Shown here piece by piece: positions 1 to 11,028 of a DNA stretch of 33,790 bases. A model generated the notes under the pieces. It was given only the letters and a program-made list of their open reading frames with translations, searched no databases and was not told the origin of the DNA. Within the stretch, counting starts at the first letter, position 1; the number at the start of each line of letters is the position of its first letter. Source of the DNA: Acidobacteriaceae bacterium. GTDB taxonomy: Bacteria > Acidobacteriota > Terriglobia > Terriglobales > Acidobacteriaceae. The stretch spans positions 13,921-47,710 of the forward strand of contig PLGM01000119.1 of assembly GCA_003139795.1 (NCBI GenBank), written 5' to 3'. Both the position numbers and the translations under genes were made by a program.

Positions 1-113
1 TCCAACTGAATCGATGAGTAGTGGACGAATACATCCGGCCCGTCTTCACGTCCGATGAATCCGTAACCCTTGGCGTTGTTGAACCACTTGACCTTCCCTT
101 TGTACTGAGCCAC
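1..113 (-). CDS. Cold-shock protein (CspA family), 5' part only
   Basis: Read on the minus strand from a GTG at 113-111, the product begins [19 protein letters not shown] and continues into [16 protein letters not shown]. This contains the two RNA-binding signatures of the cold-shock domain, RNP1-like KGYGFI and RNP2-like VFVHYS. A GAGG-type Shine-Dalgarno sequence lies six bases before the GTG and supports that start. About 37 of the usual 65-70 residues are present because the gene runs off the left edge. Family members are small cytoplasmic single-stranded nucleic-acid chaperones that melt RNA structure. The identification is secure; whether this copy is cold-inducible cannot be judged. 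Confidence 0.93.
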   Translation of the reverse strand, partial: MAQYKGKVKWFNNAKGYGFIGREDGPDVFVHYSSIQL

Positions 114-246
114 AGGCTCCCTCTTTCTTTGCGTCTTGCGGGGAATCCGGCGAGCGAGGGTGTCGCCCGCCGTACCTATTATGACGGGGAAACCGGAGGA
201 ATGGTTGGTCTATTTTTTCGCGAGGCATTCCATGAAGTGAGATGGG

Positions 247-372
247 CCGGTCTTCCACCCCGTCGACGAAGTGGGTGGCGGGGTACCCTTCAGGGTCGGG
301 GCATCGCCGGGGACCCCGGTCTTCCACCCCGTCGACGAGGTGGAAGACCCTGGGCATCGCCGGGGACCCCGG
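247..372. repeat. Alternating direct repeats with palindromic hairpin
   Basis: The 23-mer CCGGTCTTCCACC..GTCGACGA occurs at 247-269 and 316-338. The 21-mer GGGCATCGCCGG..ACCCCGG occurs at 299-319 and 352-372, so the two units alternate. The second 23-mer continues into its own reverse complement: GGTCTTCCACC (318-328) pairs with GGTGGAAGACC (339-349) around a 10-base loop. The pattern suggests a mobile or REP-like palindromic element in two tandem copies, the first partly diverged. The sequence alone does not show whether it is dispersed in the genome. Confidence 0.75.
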
Positions 373-518
373 CTTGCAGGGCCGGCCAGGAGTGGGAAGT
401 CCCGGTGAGAGAGGGCGAGTGCGTGAGGGGCGCAACACGGGCTGCGGAACGAGCGGGAATTGCCAGTGGATCCTCGAAAGGCATACCGCAGGGGAGCAGT
501 GGATGGGCTAAATCCCAT

Positions 519-556
519 CCTGCCAGCCGTGCCCTTTCAAAGCAACGAGTTTATCC
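519..556 (+). repeat. Dispersed repeat, copy 1 (related to 18177-18244)
   Basis: CCTGCCAGCCG-T-GCCCTTTC followed by AAA at 519-541 matches 18222-18244 with one difference in 23. The overlapping stretch 531-556 (GCCCTTTCAAAGCAACGAGT, then TTATCC) matches 18177-18202 at about 23 of 26 positions. Both copies lie between genes. This looks like a small family of intergenic repeats. Confidence 0.7.
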
Positions 557-573
557 CCAGCATGCACTCGATG

Positions 574-1338
574 TTATTTCTTGCGCTTGCCGGCGATGAG
601 GCGGGCATAGAGGAGCACGCTGGTGAGCGTCTTGCCGTCCAGAATCGCGCCCTTCTCGATCATTTTGAGCACCTCGGAGAGCTTGACCAGGCGCAATTCG
701 ATTTGTTCGTCCTCATCCCAGTTGGTGTCGCCCGCCTGCAAGCCCTCGGCCACGAAAACTTTCATGGATTCGCCCAGAAAGCCGGGGCTGGGGTAGTACT
801 CGACAAGGGGCTTCCACTTCTTTGCGCTGTAGCCGGTCTCCTCGGCGAGTTCGCGCTTGGCTCCGGCGAGCGGGTCCTCGCCGGGTTCGATTTTGCCGGC
901 GGGCAACTCCCAGAGGAACTGGTTGGCGGCGTAACGGTACTGGCGCTCGACGACGATCCAGGGATCTTTCTTGTTCTTGGATCTGTCGATGGCCAGGATG
1001 ACGACGCTGCCGTTGTGGCGGATGATGTCGCGCTCACTGGGGCGGCCGCCGGGCTCGATGAGCTTGTCGTGGACGATGCGGAAGAGCGGGCACTGAAAGA
1101 CGACCTCGGAGCTGAGCAGTTGGGCGGCGTCTTGAGCAGCGGTGGGCGTGGGGGCCTCTGCAGTCTTCTTCGCCTTCAGCTTGAGGTCATTTGCGGGCTT
1201 GGTCCTGGCGGCTTTTGCTTTCTTTGGTTCGACGGCGGCCTGGGCTTCTCTGGGCGTGGCCGCCGTTACCTTCTTTGGCGCCTTCTTTGTATTCTTCTTT
1301 GGTTCGGCGGCCTTTGCCGCTTTCTCTTTGCCGGGCAT
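574..1338 (-). CDS. NUDIX hydrolase, ADP-ribose pyrophosphatase-like, with Lys/Ala-rich tail
   Basis: The 254-residue product carries a complete NUDIX box at residues 148-170 (G-K-I-E-P-G-E...REL-AEE-TGY, fitting Gx5Ex7REUxEExGU). A YPSPGFLGE segment follows, typical of ADP-ribose pyrophosphatases of the NudF type, which split ADP-ribose or related nucleoside diphosphates using Mg2+. The start at 1338 is chosen because AAAGGAGAG lies just upstream; the frame is open further but has no such site. Residues 1-70 are a low-complexity Lys/Ala/Pro stretch that resembles histone H1-like tails and is not part of the normal ~180-residue enzyme. It is divergent from bshC. The fold is certain, the exact substrate is not. 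Confidence 0.9.
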   Translation of the reverse strand: MPGKEKAAKAAEPKKNTKKAPKKVTAATPREAQAAVEPKKAKAARTKPANDLKLKAKKTAEAPTPTAAQDAAQLLSSEVVFQCPLFRIVHDKLIEPGGRPSERDIIRHNGSVVILAIDRSKNKKDPWIVVERQYRYAANQFLWELPAGKIEPGEDPLAGAKRELAEETGYSAKKWKPLVEYYPSPGFLGESMKVFVAEGLQAGDTNWDEDEQIELRLVKLSEVLKMIEKGAILDGKTLTSVLLYARLIAGKRKK

Positions 1339-1543
1339 CTCTTGTCTCTCTCCTTTAAGCACAGTCAGGAAAAGTATACGCACTGCGGCGGCGGGTGCGG
1401 CTGGCCTCCATGCGGCAGTTGTGCATCGATTCGATCCGGCGTGGCATCCTTTTAACAGAGCCGAATTCTGCTTGAGCGTGGGTACAGGGGGTTTGCTCTG
1501 GGGCAAACGAGCGGGCGGCGCATTGCCGGAAGAGAATGAGTTG

Positions 1544-3220
1544 TTGACCGCAGACTGTCATCCGATCAGCGTGGCGCCGGGGTTGCACCGGCTGTTTCTG
1601 GACTACTGCGCCGGGGATGCGGCGGCGCGGCCGTTCTATGCATCGCTGCCGCCGGATGTGGGCTGGGCCGCCGCGGCGGACCGTCCGCCGGTTCCGGCGC
1701 ATTGGCCGGAGCTGGTGCGGCTGCTCAAGGAGCAGAATCCGTCCTCTGCTGTCGAGGGGTCGGCCGGCGCGGTGGCGCTGGAAGCGCTGGGCAAGGGCGC
1801 GGGCGCGGGCGCGGTGGTTACGGGGCAACAGGTGGGGCTGTTCGGCGGGCCGCTGTTTACGCTTTTCAAGGCGGCCACGGCGGTTGCTCGCGCGCGGCAG
1901 GCGACAACGGCTGGGCGTCCACACGCGGCTGTCTTCTGGCTGGCGAGCGAGGACCACGACTTTGCCGAGATCAACCACGTGAGCTTTCCGGCGGGGCGGG
2001 AGCTGAGGAAGCTGGTTTATGCCTCGCATGTGGGAGCTGCTCCCGCGGCGCCGGCGGCTCAGGGGGCGGCGCGGCCGGTGGGCGGCATTTTGCTGGACGA
2101 GCGGATTACGCCGCTGGTGGATCAGGCGTGGGAGCTGCTGGGCGAGTCCGATGCGATGGAGGCGTTGGCCGCGGCTTACCGGCCCGGACGCACCTTTGTC
2201 CAAGCGTTCAGGGAATTCTACGCCAGGGCTTTTGCGGCGCAGGGGCTGCTGGTGCTGGACGCGAGCGGTCGCGCAATTCACCGTATAGGCTCGCCGGTGC
2301 TGCGGGCGGCGCTGGAGCGGGCGGACGAGCTGCACGCCGCGCTGGTGGAGCGCAATCGCGAACTCGAAGAGGCGGGCTATCACGCGCAGGTTGCGGTGGG
2401 CGCGCAATCCAGCCTGCTGTTCCTGGTGGACGAGCGCACCGGCGCGCGGCTGGCGCTGAAGCGGATTGCGGCCAGCGCCGGGGAGCCGGAGGGTCTGTGG
2501 CAGGCGGGCGGCCTGAATGGGCGGCAGAGCTTTTCCACGGCGGATCTGGTGGGGATTCTGGAGAGCGAGCCGGAGCGCATCTCGCCCTCGGCGCTGTTGA
2601 GGCCCGTCTTTCAGGATTATCTGCTGTCGACTTCGCTGACCATCGGCGGACCGGCGGAGGTGGCTTACTTTGCGCAGTCGGCAGTGCTGTACGAGAGGAT
2701 TCTGGGGCGGATGACGCCGGTGGCGCCGCGCTTTTCCGCGACGCTGGTCGAGCCGGCCATTGGCGAGCTGCTGCGACGGCACGAACTGACGGTGGAGCGG
2801 GTGTTTCAAGAAAACGCGGCGTCGCTGGCGCAGTTGCTGGCGGCGCGTGCGATGCCGGCGGAGGGGAAGCGCAAGCTGGCGGCCGCGGGAACGGTGCTGG
2901 ACGCTGAGTTGACGTCGCTGCTCGAGTGGATGGGCCGGCTGGATGCGGGACTGGGCCGGTCGGCGGAGACCGCGGCCAGCAAGATGCGCTACCAGATGAA
3001 CCGGCTGCGAAAGCTGGCGGCCAACTTCCAGTTGCAGCGCGAGGCCGCGCTGGGTCGGCACGCGGAGGCCATCTGCCAGGCGCTCTATCCGGGCGGGGTG
3101 CTGCAGGAGCGGGTCCTGGGCGCGGCGTGGTTCCTTGCGCGGTATGGGTTTGAACTGGCGGAAGAGCTGAGCGCGCAGGCGCTGAATTCCTGTCCGGGGC
3201 ATACGGTGATGTGGCTGTGA
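1544..3220 (+). CDS. bshC: BshC family protein, putative cysteine ligase of bacillithiol synthesis
   Basis: The product of about 558 residues begins TADCHPISVAPG.LHRLFLDY, the usual BshC opening. It contains the conserved segments VVTGQQVGLFGGPLFTLFKA, FWLASEDHDFAEI and GGPAEVAYFAQSAVLYE, matching the Rossmann-like BshC core with a C-terminal coiled coil. BshC is thought to add cysteine to glucosaminyl-malate in the last step of bacillithiol synthesis, after BshA and BshB, which are not in this window. No ATG is available near the homologous start, so TTG at 1544 (or 1541), preceded by GGAAGAG, is preferred. Upstream frame back to 1142 runs over the NUDIX gene and is discarded. Confidence in the family is high and in the start moderate. 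Confidence 0.88.
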   Translation: MTADCHPISVAPGLHRLFLDYCAGDAAARPFYASLPPDVGWAAAADRPPVPAHWPELVRLLKEQNPSSAVEGSAGAVALEALGKGAGAGAVVTGQQVGLFGGPLFTLFKAATAVARARQATTAGRPHAAVFWLASEDHDFAEINHVSFPAGRELRKLVYASHVGAAPAAPAAQGAARPVGGILLDERITPLVDQAWELLGESDAMEALAAAYRPGRTFVQAFREFYARAFAAQGLLVLDASGRAIHRIGSPVLRAALERADELHAALVERNRELEEAGYHAQVAVGAQSSLLFLVDERTGARLALKRIAASAGEPEGLWQAGGLNGRQSFSTADLVGILESEPERISPSALLRPVFQDYLLSTSLTIGGPAEVAYFAQSAVLYERILGRMTPVAPRFSATLVEPAIGELLRRHELTVERVFQENAASLAQLLAARAMPAEGKRKLAAAGTVLDAELTSLLEWMGRLDAGLGRSAETAASKMRYQMNRLRKLAANFQLQREAALGRHAEAICQALYPGGVLQERVLGAAWFLARYGFELAEELSAQALNSCPGHTVMWL

Positions 3221-3231
3221 AACAGGGGTCT

Positions 3232-3360
3232 GAGATCAGGGGTCAGGGGCCGTGCTTCCCACATCAGCTGAGAATTGAAAATGGATTTGGGGCTGGGCGT
3301 GTATTGCGGCAGGATCGTTCCCCGAATTTCGTCCGTTTTCCGCTCTCTGATCCCTGAGCT
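3232..3360. repeat. Intergenic inverted-repeat element A (GATCAG type)
   Basis: The arm GAGATCAGGGGTCAGGGG at 3232-3249 is imperfectly complementary (about 14-15 of 18) to 3343-3360, which reads CTCTCTGATCCCTGAGCT. About 90 bases lie between. It has the same arm vocabulary and architecture as the clearer element at 6434-6598. Confidence 0.5.
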
Positions 3361-3374
3361 CCGATCCATGGTCG

Positions 3375-3380
3375 TATAAT
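3375..3380 (+). promoter_or_regulatory. Candidate -10 box TATAAT upstream of alpha/beta hydrolase
   Basis: A perfect TATAAT lies eight bases before the ATG at 3389 and 26 bases before an in-frame GTG at 3407. If used, the message would be nearly leaderless for the ATG or would carry a short leader with GGAGAGGG for the GTG. No convincing -35 box is seen at the right distance. Confidence 0.4.
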
Positions 3381-3388
3381 CCTCGCGA

Positions 3389-4357
3389 ATGGCGGAGAGG
3401 GTTGAAGTGAGACGGTTTTTTGCGGTGTTGGCGGTGGGACTGCTGGCTTGTTCGGCGGCGCGGGCGCAAAAGGAACCGTGTGCGACGGCGGGGACCAACA
3501 ATGCTTTTCTTGGCATTCAGACCGTGCGCCTGTGGCCCGGAGACGCTCCCGGGGCCAAGGGCAAGGGCTGCGAGGATACGCCCACTTTGACCATCTTCGA
3601 GCCGCGGAACGGGAGTGGGAACGGGTCGGCCGTGGTGGTGCTGCCGGGGGGCGGGTACGAGAGGCTGGCCGCGGTTCACGAGGGGCGGGAGGTGGCCGAC
3701 TGGTTCACGGAGCGGGGATTTCGGGCCTTCGTGCTCAGCTACCGGCTCTCGTCGCACGGCTACCTGCTGCCGGTTCCGCTCGAGGACGCGCGGCGGGCCA
3801 TCCAGACGGTGCGGGCGCGGGCCAGGGACTACTTCATTGACCCCAACCGGATTGTGGTGATCGGCTTTTCGGCCGGGGGGCACCTGGCGGCGCTCGCGGC
3901 CACGCAGTTTGTGCCGGGCAATCCGGATGCGGATGATGCGATCGACCGGGTGTCGAGCCGGCCGGACTACCTGGTGCTGGGCTACCCATGGATCGGCGCC
4001 ATTTCCAGCGACACTTCGCACCTGACGTACTGCAAGCTCTTCAACGTGATGGATCGCTGCGAGGCACTGCGTGCCGCGTACTCTCCGGACCTTTTTGTCA
4101 CTAAAGACACGCCGCCGACTTTCCTGTTTCACACCTTCAACGACCAGACGGTTCCGGTGGAGCAGAGTCTCCGCTTCTATGAGGCGCTGGTGAAGGCAGG
4201 GGTTCCGGCGGAGATGCACATCTATGCGAACGGGCCGCACGGAGTGGGGCTGGGCGGGAGCGATGCGGTTTTGGACCGGTGGCCGAACTTGCTGGAGGGC
4301 TGGCTTCGGGCGCAGGGACTGCTGAGCGTGGACAAATCCGGGGTGGGCAAGCCGTAG
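3389..4357 (+). CDS. Exported alpha/beta hydrolase, esterase/acetylxylan-esterase-like
   Basis: The 322-residue product (or 316 from GTG 3407) has an N-terminal signal peptide (hydrophobic residues 10-24, cleavage near ARA-QK) and an alpha/beta-hydrolase fold. Visible elements are an oxyanion-type LPGGGY at 85-90, the nucleophile elbow GFSAGG with Ser161, probable acid Asp252 in NDQTVP, and His284 in GPHGVGL. This combination is typical of the BD-FAE/Aes-type group often labelled endo-1,4-beta-xylanase-like esterases. The substrate is probably an acyl or acetyl ester outside the cytoplasm, but this is inferred. GTG 3407 has the better Shine-Dalgarno site (GGAGAGGG); ATG 3389 follows a TATAAT closely. 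It stands alone between bshC and the ATP synthase genes. Confidence 0.85.
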   Translation: MAERVEVRRFFAVLAVGLLACSAARAQKEPCATAGTNNAFLGIQTVRLWPGDAPGAKGKGCEDTPTLTIFEPRNGSGNGSAVVVLPGGGYERLAAVHEGREVADWFTERGFRAFVLSYRLSSHGYLLPVPLEDARRAIQTVRARARDYFIDPNRIVVIGFSAGGHLAALAATQFVPGNPDADDAIDRVSSRPDYLVLGYPWIGAISSDTSHLTYCKLFNVMDRCEALRAAYSPDLFVTKDTPPTFLFHTFNDQTVPVEQSLRFYEALVKAGVPAEMHIYANGPHGVGLGGSDAVLDRWPNLLEGWLRAQGLLSVDKSGVGKP

Positions 4358-4680
4358 CGAATGGGGAATCGACTTGAGGATCAGGCACAAAAATGGCCGG
4401 AAAATAAGAAGCGGGCCACAGGCTCGAGGAGTGGAAGGACTTCCTGGAGCCGTGCAGCCCGCTGGACCCTGAACCGGGTCTAGGTGGTAATCTCAGTCTA
4501 GGCTTGTTTGGCGCAAATGCAAGTTCTTTTTTGAACAAACCTTTCCCATAAGTGACCGCAATCACACCACACCCCTGATTCGGCTGCATCTGCGTTGACC
4601 TTGGGGGTCCGCCCCTGTTACAAAAAGGTGTTCCACCCGCGAAAAGACATATCTGACCGCCGGAGCGAACCGGTACCACC
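4358..4680 (+). other. Intergenic leader region before the ATP synthase operon
   Basis: There is no gene in these 323 bases. At 4411-4480 several short stems nest or follow one another: GCGGGC (4411-4416) with GCCCGC (4457-4462), GGCTC (4421-4425) with GAGCC (4447-4451), GGAAG (4433-4437) with CTTCC (4440-4444), then GACCC (4465-4469) with GGGTC (4476-4480). A possible promoter for the atp operon is TTGACC at 4595-4600 with TTACAA 17 bases further on, but the -10 match is poor. The structure could be the 3' end of the hydrolase transcript or part of a long atp leader. Confidence 0.35.
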
Positions 4681-5139
4681 ATGCAAGAAATCCTTCAACA
4701 AGTCGGAGCCCTACTGGTCGGCGCCGTGCCCACGATTCTGCTCTTCATCGTGCTGGTTCTGGCCTACCAGTTCCTGGTGCAGGGTCCGTTGACGGCCACG
4801 CTGAAAGAGCGCCGCGCGCGGACCGAGGGGGCGGTGGAAGAGGCGCACAAGGCCATTGCGCAGGCCGAAGCCAGGGCGGCCGAGTACGCCGCCAAGCTGC
4901 GCCAGGCGCGCGCCGAGGTCTACAAGGTTCGCGAGCAGCGGGTGAAGCAGTGGAGCGCCGAGCGCGACGGTGCGTTGGAGGCCGCGCGCAAGGCCGCGGG
5001 GCTGAAAGTGGCGCAGGCCAGGACCGAACTGGACGCTGAGGCTGCCCAGGCCAGGCAGAGCATTCAGGCCTCGGCCGGGGATTTGGCCAATCAGGTGGTG
5101 CGCGCGGTTCTGCCGGCGGCCGCCGGGGGTTCCCGTTGA
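4681..5139 (+). CDS. atpF: F1Fo ATP synthase subunit b/b' (first copy)
   Basis: The 152-residue product has one membrane segment at about 7-32, then an Ala/Glu/Arg/Lys-rich helix typical of the b-type peripheral stalk, with QxxxAEARAAEYxAKLRQARAE heptads. The b subunits hold the catalytic F1 head against the membrane Fo ring. It is the first gene of the cluster and its TGA overlaps the TTG start of the next b-type gene. By length (~150) and position it is probably b' where two b-type genes exist, as in several phyla with heterodimeric stalks. Upstream subunits a (atpB) and c (atpE), usual in other bacteria, are absent here. Confidence 0.9.
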   Translation: MQEILQQVGALLVGAVPTILLFIVLVLAYQFLVQGPLTATLKERRARTEGAVEEAHKAIAQAEARAAEYAAKLRQARAEVYKVREQRVKQWSAERDGALEAARKAAGLKVAQARTELDAEAAQARQSIQASAGDLANQVVRAVLPAAAGGSR

Positions 5140-5888
5140 GAGATGCGAGAGTTCACAGGCGTTTTTTGAGCCGGGTTTTCCGGATTGCGGTTTTGGCGGC
5201 GCTGGCAGCCGGGTTGGCGGTAGCGCCCTGGCGCCTGGTGGCGCAGGAAGCGGCTCCGGCAGTGAAGACGGAGGCGGCCGGACAAGCGTCCGCCGGGCAG
5301 GCTGCGGCCAAACCCGAGGCCGGGGAATCCAAGCAGGAACAGCAGGAGAACGCCTTCCGGCTCAATGGTCCGCTGGTGAAGGCGTCGGCCAAGGCGCTGC
5401 ACCTATCGGCGGAAACGACGGCCAGCATCTACGAGTTCATCAACTTCGCCATCATCGTGCTGGCTATCGGCATTCCTCTGGTTCGCTGGCTGCCCAAGAC
5501 GATCCGCAAGCGCGCCGAGAAGGTGCGCACCGATATCGAGTCGGCGCGGAAGGTGACCGAGGACGCGAACGCGCGGCTGAGCGCGGTAGAGGCCAAGCTG
5601 GCGAAGATCGACGAGGAGATCGGGAAGTTCCGCGCCGAGGTGGAGCGGGAGAGCCTTGCCGACGAGGCGCGGATCAAGGCGGCTCTCGAAGAGGAGAGCG
5701 CGCGGATCGTGGTGGCCGCCGAGCAGGAGATTGGCGCGGCCGCGGCGCAGGCGCGGCGCGGACTGCGCAATTTCGCCGCCGATCTGGCCGTCGAACAGGC
5801 CGCAAAACAGATGATTCTGACGCCGGAGACCGACCGCGCGCTGATCGCCGAGTTTGTGGGCGACGTGGGCAAGGGAGGGAAGAACTAG
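5136..5888 (+). CDS. atpF: F1Fo ATP synthase subunit b (second copy) with signal-like N-terminal extension
   Basis: At 250 residues this is about 90 longer than a usual b subunit. Residues 15-37 form a hydrophobic stretch ending near LVAQEA that looks like a signal peptide. Residues 38-75 are an Ala/Glu/Gln linker, the true b-type membrane helix lies at about 100-119 (FINFAIIVLAIGIPLVRWL), and a long charged coiled coil follows to a normal b C-terminus. It starts at TTG 5136, overlapping the stop of the first b gene, which implies translational coupling. It abuts atpH with no gap. If the first segment is cleaved, the mature protein would have an extracytoplasmic N-terminal tail. A downstream TTG at 5166 is an alternative start. 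Confidence 0.88.
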   Translation: MRDARVHRRFLSRVFRIAVLAALAAGLAVAPWRLVAQEAAPAVKTEAAGQASAGQAAAKPEAGESKQEQQENAFRLNGPLVKASAKALHLSAETTASIYEFINFAIIVLAIGIPLVRWLPKTIRKRAEKVRTDIESARKVTEDANARLSAVEAKLAKIDEEIGKFRAEVERESLADEARIKAALEEESARIVVAAEQEIGAAAAQARRGLRNFAADLAVEQAAKQMILTPETDRALIAEFVGDVGKGGKN

Positions 5889-6428
5889 ATGGCCGCCTTT
5901 GTTGCACGATACGCGCAGGCATTTCTCGAAGTGGTTACCGCCGCCAAACTGCCCACGGCTGCCATCGACGGCGGGTTCACCGACTTTCTCGCCACCTGGG
6001 ACGGGAGCCCGGAATTGCGCGAATTCTTTGTGAATCCGGCCATTGCCGCCGTGCGGAAGGTGGAGTTTCTGGATAAGTTGAATGAAAAGCTCGGGCTCTG
6101 GAAGGAACTGCGCAACCTGCTCGCGGTACTGATCTCGAACGATCGCATCGGAGCGGTGGGCGATGTGGCGGCGGCGTACCGGAAGCTGTTGCAGGAGCAG
6201 TTGGGGATTCGCCAGGCGGAGATTGTGACGGCGCGGGAGTTGGGCGCGGCGGAGCGCGAGGCGCTAGTGGCCGAAGTGGGCAAACTGGCCGGAGCGCGCG
6301 TGGAGGCCAGCTTCAAGCTGGATGCGGCCATTCTCGGCGGGACGGTGGTGCGCATCGGCTCGACGGTGTATGACGGTTCGGTGCGCGGACGGCTGGACAG
6401 GCTGAAGGAAGCATTGACGGCCGGCTAG
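5889..6428 (+). CDS. atpH: F1Fo ATP synthase subunit delta
   Basis: The 179-residue product matches OSCP/delta in length and layout. It has an N-terminal helical domain opening FVARYAQAFLEVV, and a C-terminal part with VVTARELGAAEREALVAEV and ending in the signature GGTVVRIGSTVYDGSVRGRL. Delta clamps the b stalk to the top of the alpha3beta3 head. It begins immediately after the stop of the second b gene, with GGGAGGGAAGA as ribosome binding site inside that gene. Confidence 0.95.
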   Translation: MAAFVARYAQAFLEVVTAAKLPTAAIDGGFTDFLATWDGSPELREFFVNPAIAAVRKVEFLDKLNEKLGLWKELRNLLAVLISNDRIGAVGDVAAAYRKLLQEQLGIRQAEIVTARELGAAEREALVAEVGKLAGARVEASFKLDAAILGGTVVRIGSTVYDGSVRGRLDRLKEALTAG

Positions 6429-6433
6429 CGCAC

Positions 6434-6598
6434 AGAGATCAGAGATCAGAGATCAGAAGCCGGCGGCAGGGAAGAGTTCTTAGCAGGGATTGGTCAGAAG
6501 TTTTGAATTGCAATCGGAGTGGGGAAAGGAGTTCAGCGGTTGGAGATCGGTGGCCGATTTGTGGGCCACGGAAAACTGATCTCCGATCTCTGATCTCT
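6434..6598. repeat. Intergenic inverted-repeat element B between atpH and atpA
   Basis: Left arm 6434-6456 is three tandem AGAGATC units plus AG. Right arm 6576-6598 is its reverse complement with a single mismatch in 23. The 119 bases between contain no gene. In a transcript through the operon the arms could form a long stem just before the atpA ribosome binding site. Similar arms occur at 3232-3360, which argues for a repeat family. Confidence 0.8.
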
Positions 6599-6626
6599 GA
6601 CCCCTGAAAAGATAGGAAGAGCAGAG

Positions 6627-8387
<1,761 letters not shown>

Positions 8388-8396
8388 GAAAGACTT

Positions 8397-10927
<2,531 letters not shown>

Positions 10928-10928
10928 A

Positions 10929-11015
10929 GACAGCTAACAGCGGTCAGCTAACAGCTAACAGTTAAAAGCCCACAGACAAGAACTGTAAGCTGTTAGCTGT
11001 CAACTGTAAGCTGTC
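10929..11015. repeat. Long hairpin element C between atpD and atpC
   Basis: Two 35-base arms, 10929-10963 and 10981-11015, are reverse complements at 30 of 35 positions around a 17-base loop. Both are built from AGCTAACAG/CTGTTAGCT-type short units, unlike the GATCAG units of elements A and B but with the same logic of tandem short units forming opposing arms. It would form a strong mRNA hairpin just after the atpD stop. Confidence 0.85.
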
Positions 11016-11025
11016 CCGAAGGGAC
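11013..11025 (+). promoter_or_regulatory. Small hairpin over the atpC ribosome binding site
   Basis: GTCCC (11013-11017), loop GAA, GGGAC (11021-11025), ending three bases before the atpC ATG at 11029. The only Shine-Dalgarno-like sequence for atpC, GAAGGGA, is the loop and 3' arm of this stem. The 5' arm overlaps the right arm of element C, so the two structures are mutually exclusive. This could tune epsilon synthesis. Confidence 0.45.
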
Positions 11026-11028
11026 ATT

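Larger units (their letters stand above)
114..573. other. Gene-free stretch with paired repeats and palindromes
   Basis: No open frame here has a convincing start or recognisable product; the several overlapping frames are Pro/Arg/Gly-rich and arise from high G+C. The stretch holds a 23-base repeat in two copies, a 21-base repeat in two copies, a near-perfect hairpin, and a degenerate copy of an element also found near 18.2 kb (entries below). It separates the minus-strand cold-shock gene from the 3' end of the minus-strand NUDIX gene. Confidence 0.6.

Noticed and set aside
247-372. CRISPR array near the left end
   Set aside because: Only two copies of each word, unequal spacing, internal palindrome and no spacers or cas genes.
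1142-1540. N-terminal extension of BshC over the NUDIX gene
   Set aside because: The extra frame is antisense to the conserved NUDIX protein, is Phe/Ala low complexity, and BshC proteins begin at the TADCHP segment.
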